Shown: positions 14,103 to 23,835 of the stretch, piece after piece
Numbering within the stretch: position 1 is the first letter of the stretch
How the letters are laid out: the number at the start of each line of letters is the position of its first letter
Assembly (NCBI RefSeq): GCF_035117555.1
Contig: NZ_JAYKPK010000001.1
Coordinates: 310,001-374,000 of the forward strand
From: Yoonia sp035117555
GTDB lineage: Bacteria > Pseudomonadota > Alphaproteobacteria > Rhodobacterales > Rhodobacteraceae
Direction: 5' to 3'
DNA: 64,000 nt
The notes under the pieces: generated by a model
What the model was told of the DNA's origin: nothing
Database searches by the model: none
What the model saw: only the letters and a program-made list of their open reading frames with translations
Position numbers and translations under genes: made by a program

Positions 14103-15185
14103 ATGGACCGTCGGTCTTTTTTGAAGAAGTCCGCCTTGGGCGGCTCTGCCGCTGCGGCGACTGCGCTGGCGGCACCTGCCTATGCGCAGGGCAACCGCAC
14201 GTTGACGCTGGTCACCACCTGGGGCCGTGGTCTGGCCGGTGTGCATGATTCCGCGCAATATTGCGCGGATGCGATCACCGCGATGACGGATGGCCAGATC
14301 ACCGTCGATGTCAAAGCCGCGGGCGAATTGGTCGGCGCGTTTGAAGTGTTCGATGCCGTCGCTGCCGGTCAGGCCGATATGTATCACGGCGTGGATTATT
14401 ATTTTCTTGGCCAGCATCCGGCCTTTTCGTTCTTTTCGCAGATCCCGTTCGGCATGACCTTCATGGAATATGCCAATTGGTTCGACCATGACGGTGGCCG
14501 CGAATTGGCGGATGAGCTTTATTCGATCTTTGGTCTGAAAACCTTTTCCGCAGGCAATACCGGCCCGCAATCGGGTGGCTGGTTCGCCAAGGAAATGAAC
14601 AGCCCCGAGGATTTTCAGGGTCTGCGGTTCCGGATGCCCGGTCAGGGTGGTCAGGTGCTGGGCAAGCTGGGTGCCTCGGTCCAGAACCTGCCGGGTGCGG
14701 AGGTTTATCAGGCGCTGGCCTCCGGTGCGATTGACGGGACTGAATGGATCGGGCCTTGGGCGGATGAAACCGCCGGGTTTCAGGAGATCACCAAATTCTA
14801 TTACACCGCCGGTTTCCATGAGCCGGGGCCGAACCTGAACCTGACGCTGAACCTTGAGGTATACGAAAGCCTGACGCCGGCGCAGCAATCGATCATCGAA
14901 AATGCCAGCCGTGCCAGCAGCATCTGGACGATGTCGCTGTTCATGTCGCGCAATGCGGCGGCTTTGCAGCGGTTGCAGGCGGGTGGCACGCAGGTGCTGG
15001 AATTCGCAGACAGTATCTGGGACGCTTTCGCCACCGCATCGGATGAGGTGGTCGCGGAATCCATGGGCGATGATATCTATGCGCGCTGCCATGAAAGCTA
15101 TTTCGCGTCGATGGCCAGTTCCGCGCAATGGGCAAGCACATCGGAAGGCGCCTATCTGGCGCAGCGTAACCGTCTGAAAGGCTAG
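14103..15185 (+). CDS. dctP: TRAP transporter solute-binding protein (Tat-exported)
   Basis: This 360-residue periplasmic receptor delivers solute to a TRAP transporter. It begins with a twin-arginine signal (MDRRSFLKKSALGGSAAAAT, cleavage near AYAQG), so it is probably exported folded. The mature part matches the DctP family branch annotated for mannitol, chloroaromatic or 2-oxo acid transport: TLTLVTTWGRG at the N-terminus, GGWFAKEMNSPEDFQGLRFRMPG with the conserved Arg that binds the carboxylate, and ASGAIDGTEWIGPWADE. The start at 14103 has GGGAGGAG upstream. It is first in dctP-dctQ-dctM. The substrate is probably an organic acid; its identity is unknown. Confidence 0.93.
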   Translation: MDRRSFLKKSALGGSAAAATALAAPAYAQGNRTLTLVTTWGRGLAGVHDSAQYCADAITAMTDGQITVDVKAAGELVGAFEVFDAVAAGQADMYHGVDYYFLGQHPAFSFFSQIPFGMTFMEYANWFDHDGGRELADELYSIFGLKTFSAGNTGPQSGGWFAKEMNSPEDFQGLRFRMPGQGGQVLGKLGASVQNLPGAEVYQALASGAIDGTEWIGPWADETAGFQEITKFYYTAGFHEPGPNLNLTLNLEVYESLTPAQQSIIENASRASSIWTMSLFMSRNAAALQRLQAGGTQVLEFADSIWDAFATASDEVVAESMGDDIYARCHESYFASMASSAQWASTSEGAYLAQRNRLKG

Positions 15186-15202
15186 GCCTTTTCGGATCAG
15201 GA

Positions 15203-15236
15203 CGAAAGGCCCGGGCCGGGTGCTGCGGGCCTTTCG
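15203..15236 (+). terminator. Stem-loop between dctP and dctQ
   Basis: CGAAAGGCCCG and CGGGCCTTTCG form a perfect 11-bp stem around a 12-base loop, followed only by TTGT. In an operon this placement suggests partial termination or 3'-end protection. Either would make the abundant binding protein mRNA exceed that of the membrane subunits. Confidence 0.65.
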
Positions 15237-15269
15237 TTGTAGCGCGTCCAGAATGATCGGAGAAAGAGC

Positions 15270-16214
<945 letters not shown>

Positions 16215-16224
16215 GGCGGGCAAT

Positions 16225-18579
16225 ATGCTTTTCGGATTAGACGGTATCGAAATCGGCATCATCATTCTTTTCCTGACCCTGTTTGCGGGTATCCTGTCGG
16301 GGTTCCCGGTGGCCTTTGCGATCAGCGGATCGGCGGTGATTTCCTTTGCGATTATCGCAGCCTTGGACAGTTCGGGCCTGTTGATCCATGCGGCGGTCGA
16401 TATCAGGTCTGACGCCTATCGCGCACTGATTGCCGAAGGGGTCAGGCCGGATGCGGTATCGGTGTTCCGCTATCCTGATCTGCCGCGCTTTGAGGACCGG
16501 CTGTTCCCGCAGGGCTGGGAAACGGCGCTGGACCGCAATATCGGCTTCATGGTGAACCGCATCAATGAAAAGGTGCTGGCAGGCAATTCAATCGAGATTC
16601 TGCTGGCGGTGCTGATGTTCGTGATGATGGGCATCGTGCTGGAACGGTCGCGGATTGCCGATGAATTGCTGACCACGATGGCGCGGGTCTTTGGCCCGCT
16701 GCCGGGTGGTCTGGCCGTGTCCATCGTGATCGTGGGCGCGTTTCTGGCGGCATCCACCGGGATTGTCGGGGCGACGGTTGTCACCATGGGGCTGCTGGCA
16801 CTGCCGACGATGTTGAAGAACGGCTATTCGCCGCAACTGGCGACGGGCGTGATCGCGGCGGCGGGGACCTTGGGGCAGATCATTCCGCCATCCATTGTCA
16901 TCGTGTTGCTGGGGACTTTGGCGGGTGATCTTTATGCCACGGCACAGGAACAACGCGCGCAGCTGGCGGGCTGCAATGATGCGCTGACCTATCTGGGCAC
17001 GCCTGCGGTGGTGTCGGTGGGCGCGCTGTTTCAGGCGGCCCTGCTGCCCGGTATCCTGCTGGCGGTGCTTTACGGGGTCTATTCCTTTGTCTTTGCCTTG
17101 CTGAACCCGACGAAGGCCCCGGCGGTGCAATTTGCCGAAGGCACCGGCACCAAGACCGGCAGCCGCAATGACAAGCTGACCTGGTTTCTGGGCGTCCCTG
17201 TCGGCATCATCGTGCTGGCCGTGGGGCTGGGGCAGGTGGGGATTGTTGGCAGTCAATCGGTGTTGGTGGGCAGTTTCACGGAATCGGGTGAATCGGCATC
17301 CCTGCGCACCCGCGTCAGCCCGCAATGCGCGCAAAGCATGATCGCCCTGCATGGGCAGGAGGCCTGGGATACTGCCGTGGCAGAGCAGGCCGCGATTGAT
17401 GCAGCGGGCGGGGTGGAACAGGCGCGGCAATTGTCACCCGAGGAACGGGCCGAGCGTGTCCTGCAACGGGCGGCAGATGCGCCGCCTGTCGGCACCGGGA
17501 TCGGGGTGACAGCGGTCTTTCTGGGGTTGATGCTGGCGCTGGCGCGGGGTGTCGCGCCGCTGGCGGATCACCGGCCGTTGTGGGTTGGTGCTGCGGGCGT
17601 CGTGCTGTTGCTGCTGGTTGATATTGTGCTGATCTCGCCGTTGACGACGCCGGGGGTGACCACGCTGCTGATCGCTCTGCCACTGCTGATCGCCTATCGC
17701 GGGCTGCGTGTTGCGGCGATCTATCTGGGGCAGAATGATATCCTGCGGGTGATCTTTCCGCCGCTCGTGCTGATCGTCGCGGTGCTGGGGTCGATCCTTG
17801 GCGGGATCACCAATCCGACACCGGCAGCGGCGCTTGGCGCGGGCGGCGCGATCTTGCTGGCCGCCTATCGCAAGCGCAAGGATCAGGGGCTTTCGGGCCG
17901 GATCGTGCTGCTGACGGCGGCGGCCATCGTGCTGATGCTGCTGGTGGGCTATAATTTCGACATGCGGATGGGGCGCGAGGTGGTGCTGCTGGAAGATCGC
18001 ATCGCCTTTATGGTGGCTTTCGGTGCTTTCCTGTTCACCATGTTCGGCATTCTTTGGTCCTGCTGGGTCCTGCTGACAGGCGGTGTGCTGACGCCGGTGG
18101 TGCGCGAAACGGCCAAGGTCACGGCGATGGTTTTCGCGATCCTGATCGGGTCGCAATTGCTGAACCTTGTGTTGATATCTTTCGGAGGGGAACATTATAT
18201 CCAGCAATTCCTGCGGTCTTTTGACAATGAATGGCAAGTGTTCCTGCTGGTCATGCTGGTGCTGTTCATCCTTGGCTTCGTGCTGGATTTTCTGGAGATC
18301 ATCTATATCGTGATCCCGATCGTCGGCCCGGTGATCTATGGTGGCACTTTTGATCCCAAATGGGTGACGATCATGATCGCGGTGAATTTGCAGACCTCGT
18401 TCCTGACGCCGCCCTTTGGTTTTGCTTTGTTCTATCTGCGCGGGGTGGCGCCAAAATCGATCACGACCGGGCAGATCTACCGTGGCGTGGTGCCGTTCAT
18501 CGGCATCCAGATCGGCGCGCTGCTGATCCTGGCGTTCTTTCCCTGGGTGGTGACGATATTGCCGAATTTGCTGGGGTAG
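16225..18579 (+). CDS. dctM: TRAP transporter large membrane subunit, enlarged type
   Basis: This 784-residue permease is nearly twice the usual DctM length of about 430. The canonical N-terminal half is at residues 1-55 and 121-300, including GFPVAFAISG, ASTGIVGATVVTMGLLALP and GTLGQIIPPSIVIVLLG. The canonical C-terminal part is at about 600-784, including FLEIIYIVIPIVGPV and NLQTSFLTPPFGFALFYLRG. Two inserts are seen: a soluble 56-120 segment and a larger middle region. The larger one holds a soluble Glu/Ala/Arg-rich stretch (about 345-422, with one Cys) and extra membrane spans. It drives sodium-coupled solute import with DctQ. A terminator follows. Confidence 0.92.
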   Translation: MLFGLDGIEIGIIILFLTLFAGILSGFPVAFAISGSAVISFAIIAALDSSGLLIHAAVDIRSDAYRALIAEGVRPDAVSVFRYPDLPRFEDRLFPQGWETALDRNIGFMVNRINEKVLAGNSIEILLAVLMFVMMGIVLERSRIADELLTTMARVFGPLPGGLAVSIVIVGAFLAASTGIVGATVVTMGLLALPTMLKNGYSPQLATGVIAAAGTLGQIIPPSIVIVLLGTLAGDLYATAQEQRAQLAGCNDALTYLGTPAVVSVGALFQAALLPGILLAVLYGVYSFVFALLNPTKAPAVQFAEGTGTKTGSRNDKLTWFLGVPVGIIVLAVGLGQVGIVGSQSVLVGSFTESGESASLRTRVSPQCAQSMIALHGQEAWDTAVAEQAAIDAAGGVEQARQLSPEERAERVLQRAADAPPVGTGIGVTAVFLGLMLALARGVAPLADHRPLWVGAAGVVLLLLVDIVLISPLTTPGVTTLLIALPLLIAYRGLRVAAIYLGQNDILRVIFPPLVLIVAVLGSILGGITNPTPAAALGAGGAILLAAYRKRKDQGLSGRIVLLTAAAIVLMLLVGYNFDMRMGREVVLLEDRIAFMVAFGAFLFTMFGILWSCWVLLTGGVLTPVVRETAKVTAMVFAILIGSQLLNLVLISFGGEHYIQQFLRSFDNEWQVFLLVMLVLFILGFVLDFLEIIYIVIPIVGPVIYGGTFDPKWVTIMIAVNLQTSFLTPPFGFALFYLRGVAPKSITTGQIYRGVVPFIGIQIGALLILAFFPWVVTILPNLLG

Positions 18580-18587
18580 GGCTGGGC

Positions 18588-18610
18588 AAAACCGTTCGTC
18601 AGACGGTTTT
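18588..18610 (+). terminator. Terminator of the TRAP operon
   Basis: AAAACCGT and ACGGTTTT form an 8-bp stem with a 7-base loop, ending in TTTT, nine bases after the dctM stop codon. The symmetry means it could also act on the minus strand for transcripts reading past bpt. Confidence 0.75.
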
Positions 18611-18715
18611 ATCGTAGCTGGCGATGCTTTCGTCGCGCGCGGCAAAGAACGTGGCGTTCATATCTTCAAGCCGTTCTAACGCCCTTTCGTGGCGATGTGT
18701 CGCAGTTTTGTACAC
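18599..18715 (-). other. Possible 38-codon ORF or gene remnant downstream of bpt
   Basis: A minus-strand frame from GTG at 18715 to TGA at 18599 encodes a helical-looking peptide containing THRHERALERLEDMNATFF and ending ASYDKTV. It begins 13 bases after the bpt stop codon and its end overlaps the TRAP terminator. There is no good ribosome binding site and I do not recognise it. It may be the C-terminal remnant of a lost gene. Confidence 0.2.
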
Positions 18716-18728
18716 ATCTAGTCATTCC

Positions 18729-19535
18729 CTAATTCCGCCCGTCCGGCAGGGCGATCTTTGCGACCTGTTCGGCGATGGGTTCGGTGGACAGGGGGTGGAT
18801 CGAGGTGTCGTAATCCTCGGGCTTGGTCACCGGCGACCATGTGGCGTTGCGAAACACCTCCAGCCCGGCGAATTTGGCTTTATAGCCCATTTTCTGGCTG
18901 CCGGGGACCCAATAGCCCAGATAGACGTAAGGCAGACCCAGCTCATGCGCGATGCGGATATGGTCCAGGATGATATAGGTGCCGAGCGAGAGTTTTTCCT
19001 GCGCAGGATCGAAGAAGGAATAGACCATCGACAACCCGTCATCGAGGATATCCGTCAGGCAGACCGCCTGCAATTCAGCGCCATCGCTATATTCGATCAG
19101 GCGGGTGCGGATCGGGGTTTCTTCGACCATGGCGGCGAATTCGAACATATCCATATCGGCCATCCCGCCCGTGGCATGGCGGCTGTCCAGATAGGTGCGG
19201 AACAGATCATATTGCTCTTCCGTGGCCCAAGGGGCGGTGGCCCGTCTTGTCAGATGCCGCGCGCGGCTGATCACCCGGCGCTGGCTGCGCGTGGGGGTGA
19301 AATTGGCGACATTGATCCGGGCAGACATGCAGGCGGAACATTCGGCGCAGGATGGGCGGTACAGCACGTTTTGCGAGCGGCGAAACCCTTGTTTTGAAAG
19401 GGAATCATTCAGTTTCGGCGCAGTTTCCCCTTGCAGCGCGGTGAACAATTTACGTTCCATCCGTCCGTCCAGATAGGGGCAAGGCTGGGGTGCCGTCACA
19501 TAGAACTGCGGGGCAATCGGTAAGGTATGGCGCAT
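18729..19535 (-). CDS. bpt: Aspartate/glutamate leucyltransferase (Bpt, ATE1-like)
   Basis: This 268-residue aminoacyl-tRNA-protein transferase is of the bacterial Bpt group, which adds leucine to N-terminal Asp or Glu and so marks proteins for ClpAP. Features include the N-terminal CPYLDGRMERKLFTAL, the cysteine-rich YRPSCAECSACMSARI, and the C-terminal acyltransferase motifs LGTYIILDHIRIAHELGL and YVYLGYWVPGSQKMGYKAKF. The start at 19535 (MRHTLPIAPQFY) matches relatives; four further in-frame residues are possible. It acts in the cytosol in the N-degron pathway. It is monocistronic. Confidence 0.93.
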   Translation of the reverse strand: MRHTLPIAPQFYVTAPQPCPYLDGRMERKLFTALQGETAPKLNDSLSKQGFRRSQNVLYRPSCAECSACMSARINVANFTPTRSQRRVISRARHLTRRATAPWATEEQYDLFRTYLDSRHATGGMADMDMFEFAAMVEETPIRTRLIEYSDGAELQAVCLTDILDDGLSMVYSFFDPAQEKLSLGTYIILDHIRIAHELGLPYVYLGYWVPGSQKMGYKAKFAGLEVFRNATWSPVTKPEDYDTSIHPLSTEPIAEQVAKIALPDGRN

Positions 19536-19618
19536 CAAGGAACCCAAGTGGTTTGCCGAAGACTAGCAATGGAAAACCTTTACGCCAAGCCCCCTGTCAT
19601 GCGGTGGGACAATCCCTG

Positions 19619-19648
19619 CGTAGGGTGCGTGCAAGCACGCACCCTACG
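19619..19648. repeat. Perfect 30-bp palindrome
   Basis: Arms CGTAGGGTGCGTGC and GCACGCACCCTACG are perfect 14-bp inverted repeats around an AA centre. It lies just after the DUF2852 gene stop codon on the minus strand. There is no T run, so it resembles a repetitive extragenic palindrome more than a standard terminator. Similar GTAGGGTGCGTGC palindromes are familiar from other proteobacterial genomes. Confidence 0.8.
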
Positions 19649-19651
19649 GAG

Positions 19652-20056
19652 TTAAGCTTCGGTGGTTTTGCGTTCGCGTTCGTCCATGAAGGCATCGAAT
19701 TCGGCCTTGTCCTTGGCGTCGCGCAGCCGCTTGAGGAAGCTTTCGAACTTGTGCTGTTCTTCTTCCAACCGGCGCATGGTTTCATCGCGGTAGGCGTCAA
19801 AAGCGGCATTGCCGCTGGTCTTGGTCATGGGCATGGTAAAACCTTTCATCTCGCGGCAGGACCTGCTGAACATCGACTTGCCCCAGATCATATAGGCCAG
19901 CAGGGCCAGACCGACGGGCCAGAAGACGATAAAGCCCAGCACCATGGCGGCGATCCAGCCGAATTTGCCGCGTGCATCAAGCCATGCCTCGGCGCGGGCG
20001 AAAAAGCCGGGGCGGGTGTCGTAACTGATCCCCGAATGGGGTGTTGCTGTCGTCAT
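19652..20056 (-). CDS. DUF2852 membrane protein
   Basis: This 134-residue protein is of a family found in alphaproteobacteria. An aromatic, soluble N-terminus (to about residue 32) precedes a long hydrophobic stretch (about 33-58, including MVLGFIVFWPVGLALLAYMIW), then a charged C-terminal helix (about 85-130) rich in Glu, Lys and Arg that is likely a coiled coil. The sequence ends TTEA. Function is unknown. It stands between bpt and ybaK on the same strand, with a perfect palindrome after its stop codon. Confidence 0.82.
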   Translation of the reverse strand: MTTATPHSGISYDTRPGFFARAEAWLDARGKFGWIAAMVLGFIVFWPVGLALLAYMIWGKSMFSRSCREMKGFTMPMTKTSGNAAFDAYRDETMRRLEEEQHKFESFLKRLRDAKDKAEFDAFMDERERKTTEA

Positions 20057-20170
20057 TTGCTTTCTCCTTCAAGGCAGCGGGTTGATGTGAATGTCTTTCA
20101 CATTATCCATATTGGGATGTTGTCCGCCGCCTGCAAGGGGTGATGTGAAGGTTTTTTACATTAACCGGAA

Positions 20171-20641
20171 TCAGGCCGTGAAATCAGCCATTTGCGCGCC
20201 GGAAATCTGCAGTAAAACCTGCGGTGCGATGGGGAAGATATGGCGCGGCGTACCTGCGGCGGCCCAGATTTCGGTGAACGCCAACAGCCGCGGGTCGAAA
20301 AACGCAATAATCGGTGACAGATGCCCGAGGGGGGCAACCCCGCCGATGGCGAAACCTGTCTGCGCGCGGATCAGGGCGGCATCGGCCTTGCCAAGCGGTT
20401 CGCCTGCCACAGCGCTGGCCTTGGCCGCATCGACCTGATTACCACCGGCGGTGATGAACAGTATCGCGGTGCCGCTGTCTTGCCCCGCAAAGATCACCGA
20501 TTTGGCGATCTGGTCCAAAGCACAGCCTGCGGCATCGGCGGCCTGTTGTGCGGTGCGGGTCTGGTCGCCCATTTCCAAAGGCGTGATCTGCAAGCCGTGG
20601 TCGGCAAGGGCGCGGGTGACGCGGGTCAGGCTTTTGCTCAT
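20171..20641 (-). CDS. ybaK: YbaK/prolyl-tRNA-editing family deacylase
   Basis: This 156-residue protein has the YbaK/INS fold, whose members hydrolyse mischarged tRNAs such as Cys-tRNA(Pro) in trans. Family features are AADAAGCALDQIAKSVIF with the conserved lysine, the ILFITAGGNQVD segment, and GFAIGGVAPLGHL followed by FFDPRLL. The start at 20641 has AGGAGA just upstream (CAGGAGAATGAG); longer open frame upstream is antisense to the glnE start region and not family-like. It diverges from glnE. Substrate choice within the family cannot be read here. Confidence 0.9.
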   Translation of the reverse strand: MSKSLTRVTRALADHGLQITPLEMGDQTRTAQQAADAAGCALDQIAKSVIFAGQDSGTAILFITAGGNQVDAAKASAVAGEPLGKADAALIRAQTGFAIGGVAPLGHLSPIIAFFDPRLLAFTEIWAAAGTPRHIFPIAPQVLLQISGAQMADFTA

Positions 20642-20719
20642 CTCATTCTCCTGTCTTTGCGCCAGTCTAGCCACGCGATGACGATTGACCAGATCGGATC
20701 CGTCACCCAATGTGCGGCC

Positions 20720-23479
20720 ATGAGCTTTATCAATCGGATCACCCGCACACCCTTGCCCTATGATGCCGCGCGCGGCGCGGATGCGCTGGCGGCTTTGCCG
20801 GACCTGCCGGGGCAGATCAGGGATTTGCTGGCAGGCACAGCCGGGTGCAGCCCCTATCTGGCCGGGCTGATCGGCAGTGAAGGTGACTGGCTGATCCCGG
20901 CGCTGGATGATCCTGAAGGTGCTGTGGATCAGATGCTGGCGGAGCTGGGGGATGTGCTGCTGGAGGCGCTGCCAGCGCATTTACGGCAGATCAAGCGCCG
21001 GATCGCGCTGATCACCGGGCTGGCCGATCTGGGCGGCGTCTGGCCGCTGGAGATGGTGACCGGCACGTTGACCCGCTTTGCCGATGCCGCCGTCGATACC
21101 TGCGTGACCAAACTGGTCGCAGCCGAGGTCGCGCGCGGCAAATTGCCTGCGGGCGATCCGGCCGATGCGGCGGGGATGTTCGTGCTGGCCATGGGCAAGA
21201 TGGGCGCGGATGAGCTGAATTATTCCTCTGACATCGACCTGATCTGCCTGTTCGATGATGCAAGGTTCGACCCGGACGAAAGTTATGAGGCACGCGCGGC
21301 CTTTATCCGTGTCACCCGAAAGATGACCGCGATCCTGTCCGAGGTGAAACAGGGCGGCTATGTCTTTCGCACCGATCTGCGGCTGCGCCCCGATGCCTCG
21401 GTCATGCCGGTCTGCATGTCGATGGAGGCGGCGGAACGCTATTACGAAAGCGTGGGGCGCACATGGGAACGGGCTGCGTATATCAAGGCGCGGGTCTGTG
21501 CCGGGGATCGCGCGGCGGGGGAGCGGTTTTTGCAAAGCCTGCGGCCTTTCGTCTGGCGCAAGCATCTGGATTTCGCGGCGATCCAGGACGCGCATGACAT
21601 GCGGCTGAAAATACGTGATCACAAGGGGTTGGGCGGCGCGCTTCATCTGGAAGGTCATGATATGAAACTGGGACGCGGCGGCATCCGCGAGATTGAATTT
21701 TTCACCCAGACACGGCAATTGATTGCGGGCGGGCGTGATCCGTCGCTGCGCCTGCGCCGGACTGGCGCAGGTTTGCAGGCGCTGGCCGATGCGGGCTGGA
21801 TCGGGGCGGATCTGGCGGCAACCTTGCTGGATCATTACCGCCATCACCGCGAGGTCGAACATCGCTTGCAGATGATCAATGATGCGCAGACCCATCATCT
21901 GCCGCAGGATGCGGCGGGGTTTGCCCGGCTCGCCGCCTTCATGGGCATTTCGGTGGCGGAGCTGCGCCGTGATCTGACCGAGCGGTTGAACGAGGTTCAT
22001 GCGCTGACCGAGGATTTTTTTGCCCCCGACGCCAAGCCCAGAAGCCAGATCACCTGGGGGCAGGAGGTTGTCGCGCGCTGGCAGGATTATCCGGCGCTGC
22101 GGTCCACGCGCGCGAGCGAGATTTTCGACCGGATCACGCCGCAGATCATGGCGCGGCTGCATGAGGCCGCCCGCCCGGATGAGGCTTTGGCGCAGTTTGA
22201 CGGTTTCCTGCGCGGCCTGCCTGCCGGGGTGCAATTGTTTTCGCTGTTCGAGGCGAACCCGCAGTTGACGCAATTGATCGTGGATATTGCGGCGACCGCC
22301 CCGGCGCTGGCGCAATATCTGTCGCGCAATGCGGGTGTGTTTGATGCGGTGATCGGGGGCGCGTTTTTCAATCCTTGGCCCGGCATGGCTGCGTTGCGTG
22401 ATGAACTGGCGGAAAGGCTGGCGGGGATCAGTGACTATGAAAGCCAGCTGATCGCGGCGCGCCGTTGGGCCAAGGAATGGCATTTCCGCATTGGCGTGCA
22501 CCACCTGCGCGGCCTGATCGATGCGCCGACCAGCGGCCAGCATTATGCCGATCTGGCCGAGGCGGTGATTGCGGCACTCTGGCCGCTGATCGTCGCGGAA
22601 TTTGCCCGCAAACATGGCGCGCCACCGGGGCGTGGCGGGGCTGTTGTCGGCATGGGGTCGCTGGGCGCGGCGCGGCTGAATGCCGGGTCGGATCTGGATC
22701 TGATCGTGATCTATGATCCGGACCGTGTGGAAAGCTCGGATGGGCCGCGCCCTTTGGCCACCCGCGCCTATTTCGCGCGGCTGACGCAGGCGCTGATCAC
22801 GGCGCTGTCGGCGCAGATGTCCGAAGGGCGGCTATATGAGGTGGATATGCGCCTGCGTCCGTCCGGGCGACAAGGGCCGGTGGCAACGTCGCTGGAGGCA
22901 TTCACGAGTTATCAGAAAAACGAGGCCTGGACCTGGGAACATCTCGCCCTGACCCGCGCGCGCCCGATTGCGGGGGATGCGGCGCTCTGCGCGGATATCG
23001 AGGATTTCCGGCAAGCGATCCTGCTGGAAAAAGGGCAGGGGGACAATGTGCTGGCGGATGTAGCCGAGATGCGCGCCAGGCTGGCGCAGGCCAAGGGGCC
23101 GGATGGCGAGTGGGATGCCAAGAACGGGCCGGGCCGTTTGCAGGATATCGAATTGATCGCGCAGACGGCGGCCTTGCGCGCAGGCAGCGCCGCGCGTGGT
23201 GTAACGGCGCAATTGCACGCAGGCTGCGATGCGGGTTGGCTTGATCCTGCCGACTGCGCCGCAGTCTGCGATGCCGGGACCTTGTTCTGGCGCTTGCAGG
23301 CCGCCTTGCGGCTGCTGACGGGTGGGCCGCTCGACCCCGATGATCTGGGCGAAGGCGCGCGCAGGATGATCCTGCGCGAAACTGGCAGCGATGATCTGGA
23401 AAGCTTGCAGGCGCGGATGACGGCGCTGCGCAAGAAAGCTGCCGCGGTGATTGACCGCAAACTGGAAAGCGGGACATGA
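20720..23479 (+). CDS. glnE: Glutamine synthetase adenylyltransferase/adenylyl-removing enzyme
   Basis: This 919-residue bifunctional enzyme adds or removes AMP on glutamine synthetase in response to PII. Two nucleotidyltransferase domains are evident. The N-terminal one carries GKMGADELNYSSDIDLICLF (about residues 157-176), followed by DLRLRPDAS. The C-terminal one has GSLGAARLNAGSDLDLIVIY (near 650) and DMRLRPSGRQGPVATS. Both contain the paired aspartates that hold metal. The start at 20720 begins MSFINRITRTPLPYD, resembling family members; an in-frame ATG at 20678 would add 14 residues. It overlaps the following small gene by 4 bp. Confidence 0.96.
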   Translation: MSFINRITRTPLPYDAARGADALAALPDLPGQIRDLLAGTAGCSPYLAGLIGSEGDWLIPALDDPEGAVDQMLAELGDVLLEALPAHLRQIKRRIALITGLADLGGVWPLEMVTGTLTRFADAAVDTCVTKLVAAEVARGKLPAGDPADAAGMFVLAMGKMGADELNYSSDIDLICLFDDARFDPDESYEARAAFIRVTRKMTAILSEVKQGGYVFRTDLRLRPDASVMPVCMSMEAAERYYESVGRTWERAAYIKARVCAGDRAAGERFLQSLRPFVWRKHLDFAAIQDAHDMRLKIRDHKGLGGALHLEGHDMKLGRGGIREIEFFTQTRQLIAGGRDPSLRLRRTGAGLQALADAGWIGADLAATLLDHYRHHREVEHRLQMINDAQTHHLPQDAAGFARLAAFMGISVAELRRDLTERLNEVHALTEDFFAPDAKPRSQITWGQEVVARWQDYPALRSTRASEIFDRITPQIMARLHEAARPDEALAQFDGFLRGLPAGVQLFSLFEANPQLTQLIVDIAATAPALAQYLSRNAGVFDAVIGGAFFNPWPGMAALRDELAERLAGISDYESQLIAARRWAKEWHFRIGVHHLRGLIDAPTSGQHYADLAEAVIAALWPLIVAEFARKHGAPPGRGGAVVGMGSLGAARLNAGSDLDLIVIYDPDRVESSDGPRPLATRAYFARLTQALITALSAQMSEGRLYEVDMRLRPSGRQGPVATSLEAFTSYQKNEAWTWEHLALTRARPIAGDAALCADIEDFRQAILLEKGQGDNVLADVAEMRARLAQAKGPDGEWDAKNGPGRLQDIELIAQTAALRAGSAARGVTAQLHAGCDAGWLDPADCAAVCDAGTLFWRLQAALRLLTGGPLDPDDLGEGARRMILRETGSDDLESLQARMTALRKKAAAVIDRKLESGT

Positions 23480-23733
23480 AAGGCGATCCGCATGATCCCA
23501 AAGCGCTGATCCGCGAAGCGTATCGGATCGACGGGATCACGGAGGCTGAATGCCGCACGATCTTTCTGGAATGGGCGCTGGAGGTGCAGGATGTGGCTGG
23601 GCTGGCGCGGCTCTTGCTGGACCGCCATGCCGGTGAACCTGCGGATCATCCAATGACCCGCCTGTTGCATCAGGCGCAGACGACCAGTTCAGAACCGCGC
23701 CGCCGGGGCGGGCGCGCTGGACGGCTGGCCTAG
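23476..23733 (+). CDS. Small conserved-looking protein coupled to glnE
   Basis: This is an 85-residue acidic-to-neutral soluble protein of unknown function. Its ATG overlaps the glnE stop codon (ATGA), so translation is coupled. The N-terminal two thirds look helical (KALIREAYRIDGITEAECRT, then WALEVQDVAGLARLLLD), and the C-terminus is a basic Arg/Gly tail (RRRGGRAGRLA). The position suggests a partner in nitrogen regulation, but nothing in the sequence proves it. A dispersed repeat begins ten bases after the stop codon. Confidence 0.7.
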   Translation: MKGDPHDPKALIREAYRIDGITEAECRTIFLEWALEVQDVAGLARLLLDRHAGEPADHPMTRLLHQAQTTSSEPRRRGGRAGRLA

Positions 23734-23743
23734 TCTCTTTCAG

Positions 23744-23774
23744 CTTCTTTTTTCCAAAAATACTCCCGCCGGAG
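23744..23774 (-). repeat. Dispersed repeat, GAGTATTTTTGG variant
   Basis: On the minus strand it reads CTCCGGCGGGAGTATTTTTG followed by GAAAAAAGAAG. It sits between the small glnE-linked gene and eda (convergent) and may form a short CTCC/GGAG hairpin followed by T residues. Confidence 0.75.
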
Positions 23775-23835
23775 ACTCTGGATTATCAGTTACGCGCAAG
23801 GCTCAAGCCTGATCGCGACCTTGCCGTTGCTGGGG

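Noticed and set aside
17434..18645. A 403-codon minus-strand frame
   Set aside because: It lies opposite dctM; its product is His, Gln, Asp and Arg-rich with no membrane or catalytic motif.
20981..22615. A 544-codon open frame on the minus strand
   Set aside because: It lies opposite glnE and is low-complexity with no domain.
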